Shown here in pieces: positions 10,533 to 18,280 of a stretch of 64,000 nucleotides of DNA; the first letter of the stretch is position 1; each line of letters opens with the position of its first letter. The notes beneath the pieces were generated by a model, which did not search any database, had not been told where the DNA came from, and worked only from the letters and a program-made list of their open reading frames with translations. Source of the stretch: Microbacterium hatanonis (GTDB lineage: Bacteria > Actinomycetota > Actinomycetes > Actinomycetales > Microbacteriaceae); contig NZ_VRSV01000001.1 in NCBI RefSeq assembly GCF_008017415.1, positions 1,364,001-1,428,000 of the forward strand, read 5' to 3'. Made by a program: the position numbers and the translations under genes.

Positions 10533-10925
10533 GCGAATGGGCCGGCCTGTACGCCGGGTTCTGTCCGGGGGCGTGAGCCCCGTGGACGGTCATCTCTCTA
10601 CGCGACACGTTGCCGTGCCGCTCTAGCGGCCTACCCGGGGACTCGGCGAGCCGCGTCAACATCCCCTGTATGGCCTTGCTCCGGACGAGGTTTACCGTGC
10701 GGGTCGTGTCACCACGACCCCGGTGGTCTCTTACACCACCCTTTCACCCTTACCCCACGGCCCCTTCGACAAGCTCAGGGACCGCAGAGGCGGTCTGCTC
10801 TCTGTGGCACTGTCTCGCGGATCACTCCGGGTGGGTGTTACCCACCGTCCTGCCCTGTGGAGCCCGGACGTTCCTCGGCACGGGCGAACCCGTGACGCGA
10901 CCGTCCAGCCGACCCATTCGCGTGG
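10533..10925 (-). ncRNA. rnpB: RNase P RNA (type A)
   Basis: Catalytic RNA that removes 5' leaders from tRNA precursors. Read on the minus strand it has the conserved P3/P4-side core gaggaacgtccgggctcc and cagggcagg, then ggtaagggtgaaagggtg and gtaagagaccacc, then cccgggtaggccgct, and the closing P4 partner acagaacccggcgtacaggc. The two ends (ggtcggctgg and ccggcccattcgc) can pair as P1-P2. Boundaries are approximate to about ten bases. A repeat-like insertion in the P12 region is listed separately. Confidence 0.95.
10762..10780 (-). repeat. CCCTGAGCTTGTCGAAGGG element inside rnpB
   Basis: On the minus strand this imperfect inverted repeat, ccctgagcttgtcgaaggg, lies between the conserved gaccgcc and ggtaagggtgaaa blocks of RNase P RNA, where helix P12 is expected. 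The same 19-mer is familiar as a dispersed intergenic repeat in many bacteria. Here it probably forms the tip of P12, a helix tolerant of length change. I saw no other exact copy in the window. Confidence 0.6.
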
Positions 10926-10942
10926 TCGAGTCTAGGCGGCGA

Positions 10943-12667
10943 TCACGCCTTCTCCGCGCTGTCGGCGATGTGCACGTCGAGTCGGAAGTCGACGGGGAAG
11001 CCCCCGAAGAGCAGGCGGCCGGCGGATGCTGCGGCCTCGACAATCGCGTCTGCCGCCGCATCCGCGTGCTCGGCGGGTGCGTGCACGACGACCTCGTCGT
11101 GCAGGTAGAACGCGAGATGCGCCTGCCGGGCGAAGACCGGACCCGAGGCGCGCGCGGCCCGCTCGGGCGCGACGACGGGCATCGCCGCGAGGCGATTGCG
11201 CAGCTCGGCCATCCACGCGAGCGCCCATTCCGCGGCGGTTCCCTGCACGACGAAGTTGCGGGTGAATCGACCGCGGTCTCGGCCGACCCGACGAGCGAGG
11301 TCGGTGTCGGCGGCGGATGCCGCGTCGTCGGTGGCGCCGGATTGCACGTCGCGCCAGGCGCGCGACGGGGGCGGCGACGTGCGCCCGAGCCAGGTGGAGA
11401 CGACGCCGCCGTCCTCTCCGATCCGCGCCGCGTCGTCGACGAGCTTCATCGCGCGGGGGTACGTTCTGCGCAGCTGCGGAACGAGACGCCCGCTCTCGCC
11501 GGAGGTGGCGCCGTACATCGCGCCCAGGAGAGCCAGCTTCGCTTTCTCGCGGCCCTCCAGCTTGCCGTGCTCGGCGATCGCGCCGTAGAGGTCGGCCCCT
11601 CGCGCCGCATCTGCCAGTGCGGTGTCGCTCGACATCGCCGCCAGTACCCGAGGCTCGAGCTGCGCGACGTCGGCGACGATGAGCTTCCACCCCGGATCGG
11701 CCCGCACGGCCGCGCGCAGCTGACGCGGGATCTGCAACGCTCCACCGCCCGACGACGCCCAGCGCCCGGTGACGACTCCGGCGGGCACGTACACCGGCCG
11801 GAAGCGATCGTCATCGACCCACTCCGCGAGCCAGCTCCAGCCGTTCGCGGTGAGAAGGCGCATCATGCGCTTGTACTCGATGAGAGGAACGACGACCGGG
11901 TGCTCATGCCGACGCAGCTCCCAGCGCGAGGTCGACTCGACGTTGACGCCGACCCGGTGCAGTGCGCGCAGCAGCTTGGGTTGGGAGTCGAGACTCGCCT
12001 GTGGGTCTCCGAGCGCGTCGCGCACCTCGGTCGCCTTGGCGACGATGGCCGCGGGTAGGCCGCCGTGCGCCGGTCGCTCCCCCAGCATGCCGGTGAGGAT
12101 CCTGTCGTGCTCCACGGCGTTCCAGGGAAGGCCCGCCGCTCGGAGCTCGCAGGCGATCAGCGCCCCCGCCGACTCCGCGGCCGTCAGCAGACGCAGGCGG
12201 CCCGGATCGGAGGCCGTGTCGAGGGCATCGCGCTGCCGAGCGAACTCGGCGAGAGCGCTGTCGAGATCCCCCGGCAATGCGTCGGCACCCGAAGGCAGAT
12301 CGAACAGTGCGGGCGCAGCATCCGTGCCGTCGACTCCGGCGGCATCCCAGGCGCGCGCCGCCCGCACCGGGTGGCCGGCGGAGACGAGTTCGGAGTCGCG
12401 CAGGATCGCGTGGGTGAGGCGCAGATCGTGGCAGCGCGCGATCCTCACCCCGGCGGCGAGGAGCGACGGATACCACGCGGGGGTGTCGCTCCAGACCCAC
12501 CGCACGGAGCCGAGCGACTCCTCGTGCGCGATCCGCGCGATGAGATCAGCGGAGCGCACGCGATCCGTGGCGATCGTCGCGCCCGTCGCATCGAGCGAAG
12601 CCCAGAGCGTGTCGCCGTCGTCGCGCCCGAGGACGATCCAGTGGGGGCGCGGGTCAGCGCGCGTCAC
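10943..12667 (-). CDS. Bifunctional 3'-5' exonuclease/DNA polymerase (family A)
   Basis: A 574-residue PolA-like protein without the 5'-nuclease domain. The polymerase part shows motif A as LIVADVAQLEPRVLAAM (metal Asp), an O-helix-like motif B REKAKLALLGAMYGATSG, and motif C as FYLHDEVVVHAP. RWASSGGGALQIPRQLR is the expected thumb/palm junction. The N-terminal ~200 residues would be the exonuclease-like fold, and its catalytic DxE residues are not clear, so proofreading is uncertain. Short family-A polymerases of this type are widespread in actinobacteria alongside full PolA and are thought to act in repair. It lies 12 bases downstream of the zinc-ribbon gene and is probably co-transcribed with it. 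Confidence 0.9.
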   Translation of the reverse strand: MTRADPRPHWIVLGRDDGDTLWASLDATGATIATDRVRSADLIARIAHEESLGSVRWVWSDTPAWYPSLLAAGVRIARCHDLRLTHAILRDSELVSAGHPVRAARAWDAAGVDGTDAAPALFDLPSGADALPGDLDSALAEFARQRDALDTASDPGRLRLLTAAESAGALIACELRAAGLPWNAVEHDRILTGMLGERPAHGGLPAAIVAKATEVRDALGDPQASLDSQPKLLRALHRVGVNVESTSRWELRRHEHPVVVPLIEYKRMMRLLTANGWSWLAEWVDDDRFRPVYVPAGVVTGRWASSGGGALQIPRQLRAAVRADPGWKLIVADVAQLEPRVLAAMSSDTALADAARGADLYGAIAEHGKLEGREKAKLALLGAMYGATSGESGRLVPQLRRTYPRAMKLVDDAARIGEDGGVVSTWLGRTSPPPSRAWRDVQSGATDDAASAADTDLARRVGRDRGRFTRNFVVQGTAAEWALAWMAELRNRLAAMPVVAPERAARASGPVFARQAHLAFYLHDEVVVHAPAEHADAAADAIVEAAASAGRLLFGGFPVDFRLDVHIADSAEKA

Positions 12668-12679
12668 CGGAGTGGGGGC

Positions 12680-13411
12680 TCACAGCCCGGATTCTTCGGT
12701 GCGCACGAGGATCGCGCCGCACTCGGGGCAGTTCACCACGAGGTTGTCGGCCGCCTGGCGGATCTTGTTCATGTCGGTGCCCGAGAGCACCATGCGGCAC
12801 GCTTCGCAGGTTCCGCGGTGCAGGTGCCCCGCGGCGTTGCCGCGCGTGGCGAGCCGGTCGTAGAGGGCGACCAGCGCGGGGTCGATGGCGCCGGCGACGG
12901 CGCCTCGGTCGCGCTGAGCGGTTTCGAGATCGCGTGTCGCGTCGGCGACGACCTGCTTGGCCTCCGCGCTCAGGCGTGAGCCCTCTTCGTTCGTCGCGGC
13001 GACGACCGCTTCCTGCTCGGCAACCGCCGCATCGGCCGCTTCGAGCTTCTCCATCACGACGAGCTCGGCGTCTTCGAGGTCGGACTTGCGTCGAGCGAGG
13101 GCGGCGATCTCGCTTTCGAGGCCCTGGGCCTCTTTGGAGTTGGTGGATGCGGCGAGCCGCCCGGCGTCGCGAGCGCTGCGCGCATCGACGACGGAGACAT
13201 CGCTCTCGATGCGCGACAGTTCGAGCTTGAGATCGTCTCGCACGCCGGCCCGCGAAGAGAGCTCCTGCGACAGGACGGAGCGCTGCTTGAGAAGCTCCTG
13301 CACCCGCGCTGCCTGCGGCGGGTTCTTCCGCGTGTTCTCAGCCCGTCGGATGCGGGCGTCGAGCTCGGCGAGGTCGAGCAGTCGGCGCTGGTCTGAGGGG
13401 TCGGCGTTCAC
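12680..13411 (-). CDS. Coiled-coil protein with C-terminal C4 zinc ribbon
   Basis: The 243-residue product has a long heptad-rich helical region (about residues 20-175) followed by a zinc ribbon: CEAC and CPEC pairs spaced by ~22 residues near the C-terminus. This is the family formerly called DUF164/zf-RING_7, one copy per genome in many actinobacteria. It is thought to bind nucleic acid or act as an adaptor. It is followed by a DNA polymerase gene on the same strand. Start ATG AAC GCC GAC CCC fits the usual family start. Intact; the biochemical role is not known. Confidence 0.9.
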   Translation of the reverse strand: MNADPSDQRRLLDLAELDARIRRAENTRKNPPQAARVQELLKQRSVLSQELSSRAGVRDDLKLELSRIESDVSVVDARSARDAGRLAASTNSKEAQGLESEIAALARRKSDLEDAELVVMEKLEAADAAVAEQEAVVAATNEEGSRLSAEAKQVVADATRDLETAQRDRGAVAGAIDPALVALYDRLATRGNAAGHLHRGTCEACRMVLSGTDMNKIRQAADNLVVNCPECGAILVRTEESGL

Positions 13412-13486
13412 GAGTCCAACCTACCCGCCGGTCTGCGTCGTGGGCGTTCACAGCTCGAGGGCCACGCCCGTTTAGACTGATCTCGA

Positions 13487-13559
13487 GGGCCTTTAGCTCA
13501 GCTGGTAGAGCGCCACGTTTACACCGTGGATGTCGTCGGTTCGATCCCGGCAGGGCCCA
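13487..13559 (+). tRNA. tRNA-Val(TAC)
   Basis: A full cloverleaf can be drawn: acceptor gggcctt pairs with agggccc (one G-U), D-arm agctcagctggtagagc, anticodon stem ccacg/cgtgg with loop tttacac, giving anticodon TAC, and T-arm around ggttcgatccc. The CCA tail is not encoded. Its 3' 42 bases lie within a 44-bp repeat that recurs at 50,760, so the present 3' end was probably supplied by the integrated island. Confidence 0.95.
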
Positions 13560-13561
13560 CA
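13518..13561 (+). repeat. attL: left 44-bp direct repeat in tRNA-Val
   Basis: This stretch begins tttacaccgtggatg and ends gcagggcccaca. It runs from the anticodon loop to just past the tRNA 3' end and is identical to 50,760-50,803. Identity stops abruptly on both sides. Crossover in the anticodon-loop/T-arm half of a tRNA is a common target of tyrosine recombinases. Confidence 0.92.
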
Positions 13562-14032
13562 AATAAAAGCCCAGGTCAGGGGCCATTTTCTTCGCGCACG
13601 ACGTCCCAAAAAATGAACACAACATTTTCGCGGGGTGTGACAGGGGTGTGTTTCACCGCCAGGACACGCCCCTGGGGTGGGCGTCAATGGCAAATGTTCG
13701 CAAGGGTCCGCGCGTAGCCGCAACCGTTCGCAACCATCCGCACAATGGTCCGCCCTTAGCGTCAGCGTGGATGCCGTTGTTGGCAAGACTCCAACGGATA
13801 TTCGTGCGCCCCGCGCAAACCTCCGGGCATTGCCGGTCAGGGCGACTAGCCCGGCTCCTCTACGCTCTCTCCGCTCGACTGTCAGAGGACCCATAGAGCC
13901 GGGGTCTATGAGACGAGGCTCCCTTGATAAGGCTCGTCACTCACCTGAGGAGTGACGAGTACGCGGGCCATCATCGGACGGCGCCAGGCGTTCGTGTCAC
14001 GGCATTCTCCTGCGGCCGCGCATAGGTCTGTC
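13562..14032. other. Island left end: candidate integrase arm sites, hairpin, no gene
   Basis: No coding frame is credible here. A hairpin lies at 13,641-13,674 (caggggtgtg against cacgcccctg, one G-U). Between 13,688 and 13,755 there is a cluster of gttcgcaa (13,696 and 13,726), ccgcaacc and ggtccgc words, resembling repeated arm-type sites for a tyrosine recombinase. Similar cgcaag/cttgcg words occur at the right end near 50,680-50,727. The excisionase promoter must also lie here. Confidence 0.45.
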
Positions 14033-14272
14033 ATGACAACGTTCAAGGCCTCGGCCAAGCCCCCGTCCACCCTTCTCACACTCCGTGATCTGTGCCAGTA
14101 CACGCAGACTCCGGCGAGCACCATGTATCAATTGCTGTCGCGAGGTGCTGGCCCAACGTCCCTCAAGATCGGTCGCAATCTCCGGTTTCGCCCTTCAGAT
14201 ATCGATGCCTGGCTCGATGGCCTCGCGCACAGCACGGCGGCCGGCGACGCAACGCTGGGACGGGACTCATGA
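14033..14272 (+). CDS. Excisionase-like helix-turn-helix protein
   Basis: The 79-residue protein starts MTTFKASAKPPSTLLTLRDL and contains a MerR/AlpA-type winged helix: LTLRDLCQYTQTPASTMYQL, then GPTSLKIGRNLRFRPSDIDAWLD. The KIGRxLRFRxSDIDAWL ending is typical of excisionases and helix-turn-helix proteins encoded just before actinobacterial integrases. Its stop overlaps the integrase start (ATGA), so they are translationally coupled. The protein would bind DNA near the att site and set the direction of recombination. Its role is inferred from the family and position. Confidence 0.88.
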   Translation: MTTFKASAKPPSTLLTLRDLCQYTQTPASTMYQLLSRGAGPTSLKIGRNLRFRPSDIDAWLDGLAHSTAAGDATLGRDS

Positions 14273-15336
14273 GCGTGGAGAAGCGCCCCAACGGAAAGTG
14301 GCGTGCGCGCGTCTACTCAAAGGGGCACTCGATGGCCTCTCGTACGTTCAACCTCAAGCGTGACGCCGAAGCCTGGCACAACGAGCAGGCTCGCCTGCTC
14401 CAGATTGGCGATTGGGTAGATCCTCGACGTGCGGACGTCCAGATGACAGATCTCTTCAAGCAGTATCTGGAAGCGACCAAGAGCGTCAGCAACCCGAAGT
14501 CCTACGATCTTGCAGAACAACACATTCGAACCCATCTGGACCCGCGCCTGGGTCGGCGACCTGCAAGCGCAGTCTCAGTGCGGCTCCTCGAGACGATGTA
14601 CCGAGATCTCCTGAACGCGGGACTCGCCGAATCCACAGTGCGGCGTATTCGTGACACGCTGTCGTCCGTTTACACGTGGGCTATCAGGAGCGAGATTCTC
14701 CGTACCCACACGGTGCGGGACAGCCGCGTGACCGCACGAAGGGTTCAATCGACACGTAGGGCAATCTCGCCCTTCTCTCGTGACGAACTCGCGCGGACCC
14801 TCTCGGCGCAACGCGCGCTCAACCCTGCCTACGTATTGGTCACCGAATTCGCTGGGCTGACCGGCTTGCGCTGGGGTGAGCTTGCTGCCCTGCGGGTAAG
14901 CAGCGTCAAGCTTGATGAGCCCGTCCGGCTTCTCGTCGTTCGTTCGAAGTCGGAACGCTACCCGGAGAAGACGACGAAGTCGGAAGTCGGGCGTCGTGTG
15001 CCCTTAGTCCCGCGGGCCCGCGAAATTGCGCTGTCGCTTATCGAGGGAAAGCAGCCGGACGAGCACCTGTTCACTTCGTCGCGCGGTCTGCCTATTACGG
15101 CTCCGAACTTCAAGAGGGACGTGCATTGGGCTCATACCAGTCAGGATCATCGATTCCATGACCTTCGGCACACCGCCGCAACAGAATGGCTTCGAGCAGG
15201 AGTCGAACTGACAACCGTTAGCAAGTGGCTTGGTCATGCCAGTCCGACCGTCACCCTGAACATCTACAGCCACTACGTCGGTGACGCAAGTGACTTCGCC
15301 GCTCTTGAGAGGCTCGCGCGAAAGACGGATGAGTAA
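14269..15336 (+). CDS. int: Tyrosine recombinase/integrase
   Basis: Site-specific recombinase of 355 residues. The start ATG overlaps the upstream stop. The N-terminal ~55 residues form an arm-binding domain (MSVEKRPNGKWRARVYSKG), followed by a SAM-like core-binding domain (about 55-160). The catalytic domain shows R201 in LTGLRWGEL, a beta-hairpin lysine in the TTKSEVGRRVPL region, H297-x-x-R300-H301 in HDLRHTA, H323 in LGHAS and the nucleophile Y333 in LNIYSHYV. All catalytic residues are present, so it could be active. Base composition is less GC-skewed than the core genes to its left, in keeping with transfer. It is adjacent to the left att site upstream and to a tRNA-Ala fragment 67 bases downstream. 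Confidence 0.95.
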   Translation: MSVEKRPNGKWRARVYSKGHSMASRTFNLKRDAEAWHNEQARLLQIGDWVDPRRADVQMTDLFKQYLEATKSVSNPKSYDLAEQHIRTHLDPRLGRRPASAVSVRLLETMYRDLLNAGLAESTVRRIRDTLSSVYTWAIRSEILRTHTVRDSRVTARRVQSTRRAISPFSRDELARTLSAQRALNPAYVLVTEFAGLTGLRWGELAALRVSSVKLDEPVRLLVVRSKSERYPEKTTKSEVGRRVPLVPRAREIALSLIEGKQPDEHLFTSSRGLPITAPNFKRDVHWAHTSQDHRFHDLRHTAATEWLRAGVELTTVSKWLGHASPTVTLNIYSHYVGDASDFAALERLARKTDE

Positions 15337-15403
15337 CGACAACCCCGCGGTCGTCCGACCTTCGTACGCCGTGCCGCCAATCCGCCCGCGGATGTTCCCA
15401 GAT

Positions 15404-15461
15404 CTGAACCCTTGACCCCCTGCATGCCATGCAGGTGCGCTACCAGCTGCGCCACAGGCCC
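15404..15461 (-). pseudogene. tRNA-Ala(GGC) 5' fragment, candidate att remnant
   Basis: On the minus strand the sequence reads gggcctgtggcgcagctggt and continues through an anticodon arm cctgc-atggcat-gcagg (anticodon GGC) and a gggtcaagggttca variable/T-loop region. The 3' half of the T-stem and the acceptor partner are absent, so it cannot fold as a tRNA. It ends facing the integrase gene 67 bases away, where pSAM2-like elements keep their attachment site. Confidence 0.7.
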
Positions 15462-15651
15462 GGATGGTCTCGCTTCGTACCAGAACCCCCGGAATCTGGC
15501 CCTTCGGCTTCACTCCGGTGGTGGTGACTGCCAGCATACGCGACTGGACTTCGAGAAATCTGGACGCCTCTGGAGCGAACTCGAGGTACCTGAACCGTCG
15601 AGTTTGTGTCTACATCTCAAGTCCTCGAACGAAACGCCACTCCCAGCGAGA

Positions 15652-16851
15652 CTACCGAGCAAGGCGATCCACCCGACCGCTGAACGATTCGTACCACGGC
15701 CCCGGCGACCACGACCCCTCAGCCGAGGCCATCGCCTTCGCAACGATTGCCCAGTCCCGCGGCGACGGATGCCGCGGCGACGGCCGTTCGAGGTTGGCGA
15801 GCTCGCAGAGCGCCTCGAGCGCGAGATCAAGGTCTCCCAACGGCGAATTGAATCGTCGGACGGATTCCCAAAGCCTGTCGAAGGCGCGATCCACCTCGCC
15901 CAAGGCTGCCAGAATGCGGCCGTCCGTGAGCGCGTCGAGTTGGAGGACCCAGCCGGACGCTTCTTTGTACCCGTTGAAGGCGCGAGCATACGCGGCATCG
16001 GCCGCGTCGGGTCTTCCCATCGCTGCATACGCACGTGCGAGAAGCGCCTCAAGTTCCGTCTGGGCAAGCGGATCATGCCAGTAGGGCCTCTCGGTGTCAC
16101 CGTCCTGCAGGTCGCTCTCGTCCGACTCTTGCGGTCGGTAGGCGTCCAGCAGGAGGTCACTCACGTCGGCGGCTGTGCGGGCTGGGTCGCCTTCGGACCA
16201 AAGTTCTGCGATCTCGTCGGCGTAGGGACGGCGAAGCCCGGAGTCGTTGAACTCCGACATGGTGACAGTCGCGACGAGTGATTCCTCGAGCCCCATGAGC
16301 TCGTCCTGCCAATGCTCGAGACTTCGGATCTCGTGATCAGGGTCTGCGATGTCGTGCTGCCAGGATGCCTTCGGGTTGTGATCGACGAGCGTGGGACGCG
16401 GATCGGCTGCGTCGATGATTGCGCGGAGTCTCTGCTGCTTCGACTCATCCCACCACGGCACGAAGGACCACCAGGTCACGCTGTCGACGACCTCAAACGC
16501 GATGGTCGCCCACTCCGCTCGCCTCAGAGCCGAGTCGATCTGGGGATTATGAGCTTCGATCGTGGCGAGCTCATAGAGCGCCTGTACGTACAGGTCCGGG
16601 TCCCAGTGGTCATTTGCCGGCGGTTGAACGGCCATACAGAGTCGATCGATCGCCGCTTCCGGATGCCCGAGGGAGCCCTCGAGACGCGCTTCGGCGAGAA
16701 ATCTCGCCTGCATCAGATACCACGGGCAACCCATATCGATCTCTGTCCACAGCGCGCGGAGGGCTTCCTCGTTCTTTCCTACGTCGAGCAGCTTTCGCCC
16801 TACCCAGGCGGAGCGAGCCCAATCCGGAAGATCGGTGAGCACTGAACGCAT
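15652..16851 (-). CDS. Hypothetical TPR-like helical repeat protein
   Basis: The frame gives about 399 residues from the ATG at 16,851 (MRSVLTDLPDWARSAWVGRKL). It is rich in Ala, Leu, Trp and acidic residues, with helical repeats such as YVQALYELATIEAHNP and AYAAMGRPDAADAAYARAF, typical of TPR proteins. No enzyme motif is seen. An open frame extends upstream to about 17,091 but without a good start codon until inside the neighbouring gene, so the true N-terminus is uncertain. A strong aaggaga site near 16,925 belongs to another frame. Island cargo of unknown function. Confidence 0.6.
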   Translation of the reverse strand: MRSVLTDLPDWARSAWVGRKLLDVGKNEEALRALWTEIDMGCPWYLMQARFLAEARLEGSLGHPEAAIDRLCMAVQPPANDHWDPDLYVQALYELATIEAHNPQIDSALRRAEWATIAFEVVDSVTWWSFVPWWDESKQQRLRAIIDAADPRPTLVDHNPKASWQHDIADPDHEIRSLEHWQDELMGLEESLVATVTMSEFNDSGLRRPYADEIAELWSEGDPARTAADVSDLLLDAYRPQESDESDLQDGDTERPYWHDPLAQTELEALLARAYAAMGRPDAADAAYARAFNGYKEASGWVLQLDALTDGRILAALGEVDRAFDRLWESVRRFNSPLGDLDLALEALCELANLERPSPRHPSPRDWAIVAKAMASAEGSWSPGPWYESFSGRVDRLAR

Positions 16852-17015
16852 GTCTCGGGCGCGCGCGAGCTCTGCCCGCGCGTCATGGAGCGCTTCGCTA
16901 ACCTGCTCGGGATCACGTCGGGGTCTCCTTGGGGATAGAGAAACATCGGGAACTCTCTGGGATAGCGGCCAGGCGTGATGACATCCGCCTGCCGGCGCGC
17001 CGCACGTGTTGACGA

Positions 17016-17500
17016 TCAGCTGTCGCCGGTTCGATCCGAAGGGACTTCTGAGTTTCTGAATCTGCTGTCTTCGGCTATGAGGGCCATCCACTCGGCTTCA
17101 AGCGCGCTACCAATGCGCTGCTGGCGAGCAATCGACTCTTTGAGCCAGGCGATCGTTGCGGGCACCATCGCGAGCAGCTGCGGGTAGTTGAGCGCGGCCG
17201 GATTCATTCCGAAGACGAGACCCGTCTTGACCAGCGTTCCGGACGTCGCGACAGTGTGGCCAAGCAGAAGCATCGAGCGGAGCTTAGCGATCTCCAGATT
17301 TCGCTGGTCGGCGGTCTTCCCAGTCGAGAGAGCGTCGAGCATCCAGTACGCCCGGATGATCACTTCGACAGCCGCGGGGACGATGCCCATCGTCAGAAAG
17401 TGTCGGAGGTCGTAGCCGTTTCGGTACATGTCGCGGGCGACGTCCGTCCAGGGCACCTGTGGCCCGTCCTTCACTTTCCCGGCTACGAGTTCGAGCCACC
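17016..17500 (-). pseudogene. C-terminal fragment of an unknown helical protein
   Basis: About 160 residues look like real protein: RWLELVAGKVKDGPQVPW, a YNGYDLRHFLTMGIVP-like stretch, MLDALSTGKTADQRNLEIAK, and PQLLAMVPATIAWLKESIA, ending DRTGDS. Upstream of about 17,500 the frame turns into low-complexity antisense of the plus-strand fragment at 17,501-17,921 and no start is evident. I read it as a gene that has lost its 5' end at a rearrangement point. I do not recognise the family. Confidence 0.5.
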
Positions 17501-17921
17501 GACGCCGGACCGCCCCGAAGCTGAGGCCGATGGCCTGCCGAGCGTGCCCCACCCGGTGAACTGGAACGTGCTCACCTCGGATCGAGCGGCATTCGAGTGG
17601 GTCGAACTCGACAGGTGGGTGAACTGGCTGCGCCGCACCTACGGGCTCGGACCGTCGATCATCCCGCCGCTGTGGCACCGACACTCCGAACTGGTCTGGG
17701 AGCTCTCCGCCCTCCACCCGCACTGGTTGTGCGCCTACGACGAGGAGCAGCATGGCTCCGCTCCCCTCGGCTGGCACCAGGACTTCGCCGAAGCGCGAGA
17801 GCGCCTGCACGACTGGGTCGCCGCCTGCGGCTCACGCCTCGACCGCGACAGAGCGACACGTCAGACCGCGTGGCCCGGAGAGCCGACGACTCGAATCATC
17901 ACGCATAACCCGCTCGGGTGA
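17501..17921 (+). pseudogene. 3' fragment of a DUF4913-like mobile-element protein
   Basis: The readable part includes VNWNVLTSDRAAFEWVELD, WLRRTYGLGPSIIPPLWHRH, WELSALHPHWLCAYDEEQ and a tail GSAPLGWHQDFAEARERL. The spaced Trp pattern (W-H-x2-x-E ... W ... GWH.DF) is that of DUF4913-like proteins encoded with conjugation genes on actinobacterial plasmids and integrative elements. The frame has no start of its own: sense upstream of ~17,500 is lost. It is therefore a truncated leftover of a transfer module. The family link is by pattern memory only. Confidence 0.55.
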
Positions 17922-18280
17922 GGCTTGCGAGCGCTGCCCGTTCGACCGAGGCTCAACGCATGTCGGCGCGCCGATCTGCTACCGGGAGAGCACGCCGCCT
18001 AGTCCAGCGCACGAAGCTACTCCTACGTCAACGTCGGGAGCACGCCGACCCATTTCGTTCGCGTCCTAGTCAGCTGATGTCTCGCAACGCGGTCGATTCG
18101 CAGCGCCCGCCACCGGCGAGCACCTCGCGCGGTATCTACAGATTGAGTTCCGCGCACCGATGCTGAAACGGCGTCGAGCGATCCATCGGCCAGAGCCCTA
18201 TGCTCACATCTGTTCCTTCGCAGGCACCTTGGCCGGCCGGGCGGTTCGCGCCCTCGAAAACGCCGCGTCTGCTGGCGCCC
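17922..18280. other. Intergenic, nothing recognised
   Basis: No convincing reading frame, RNA or repeat is seen on either strand. It separates the two truncated genes from the end of the glycoside operon and may hold that operon's terminator, though no strong hairpin is evident. Confidence 0.4.
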
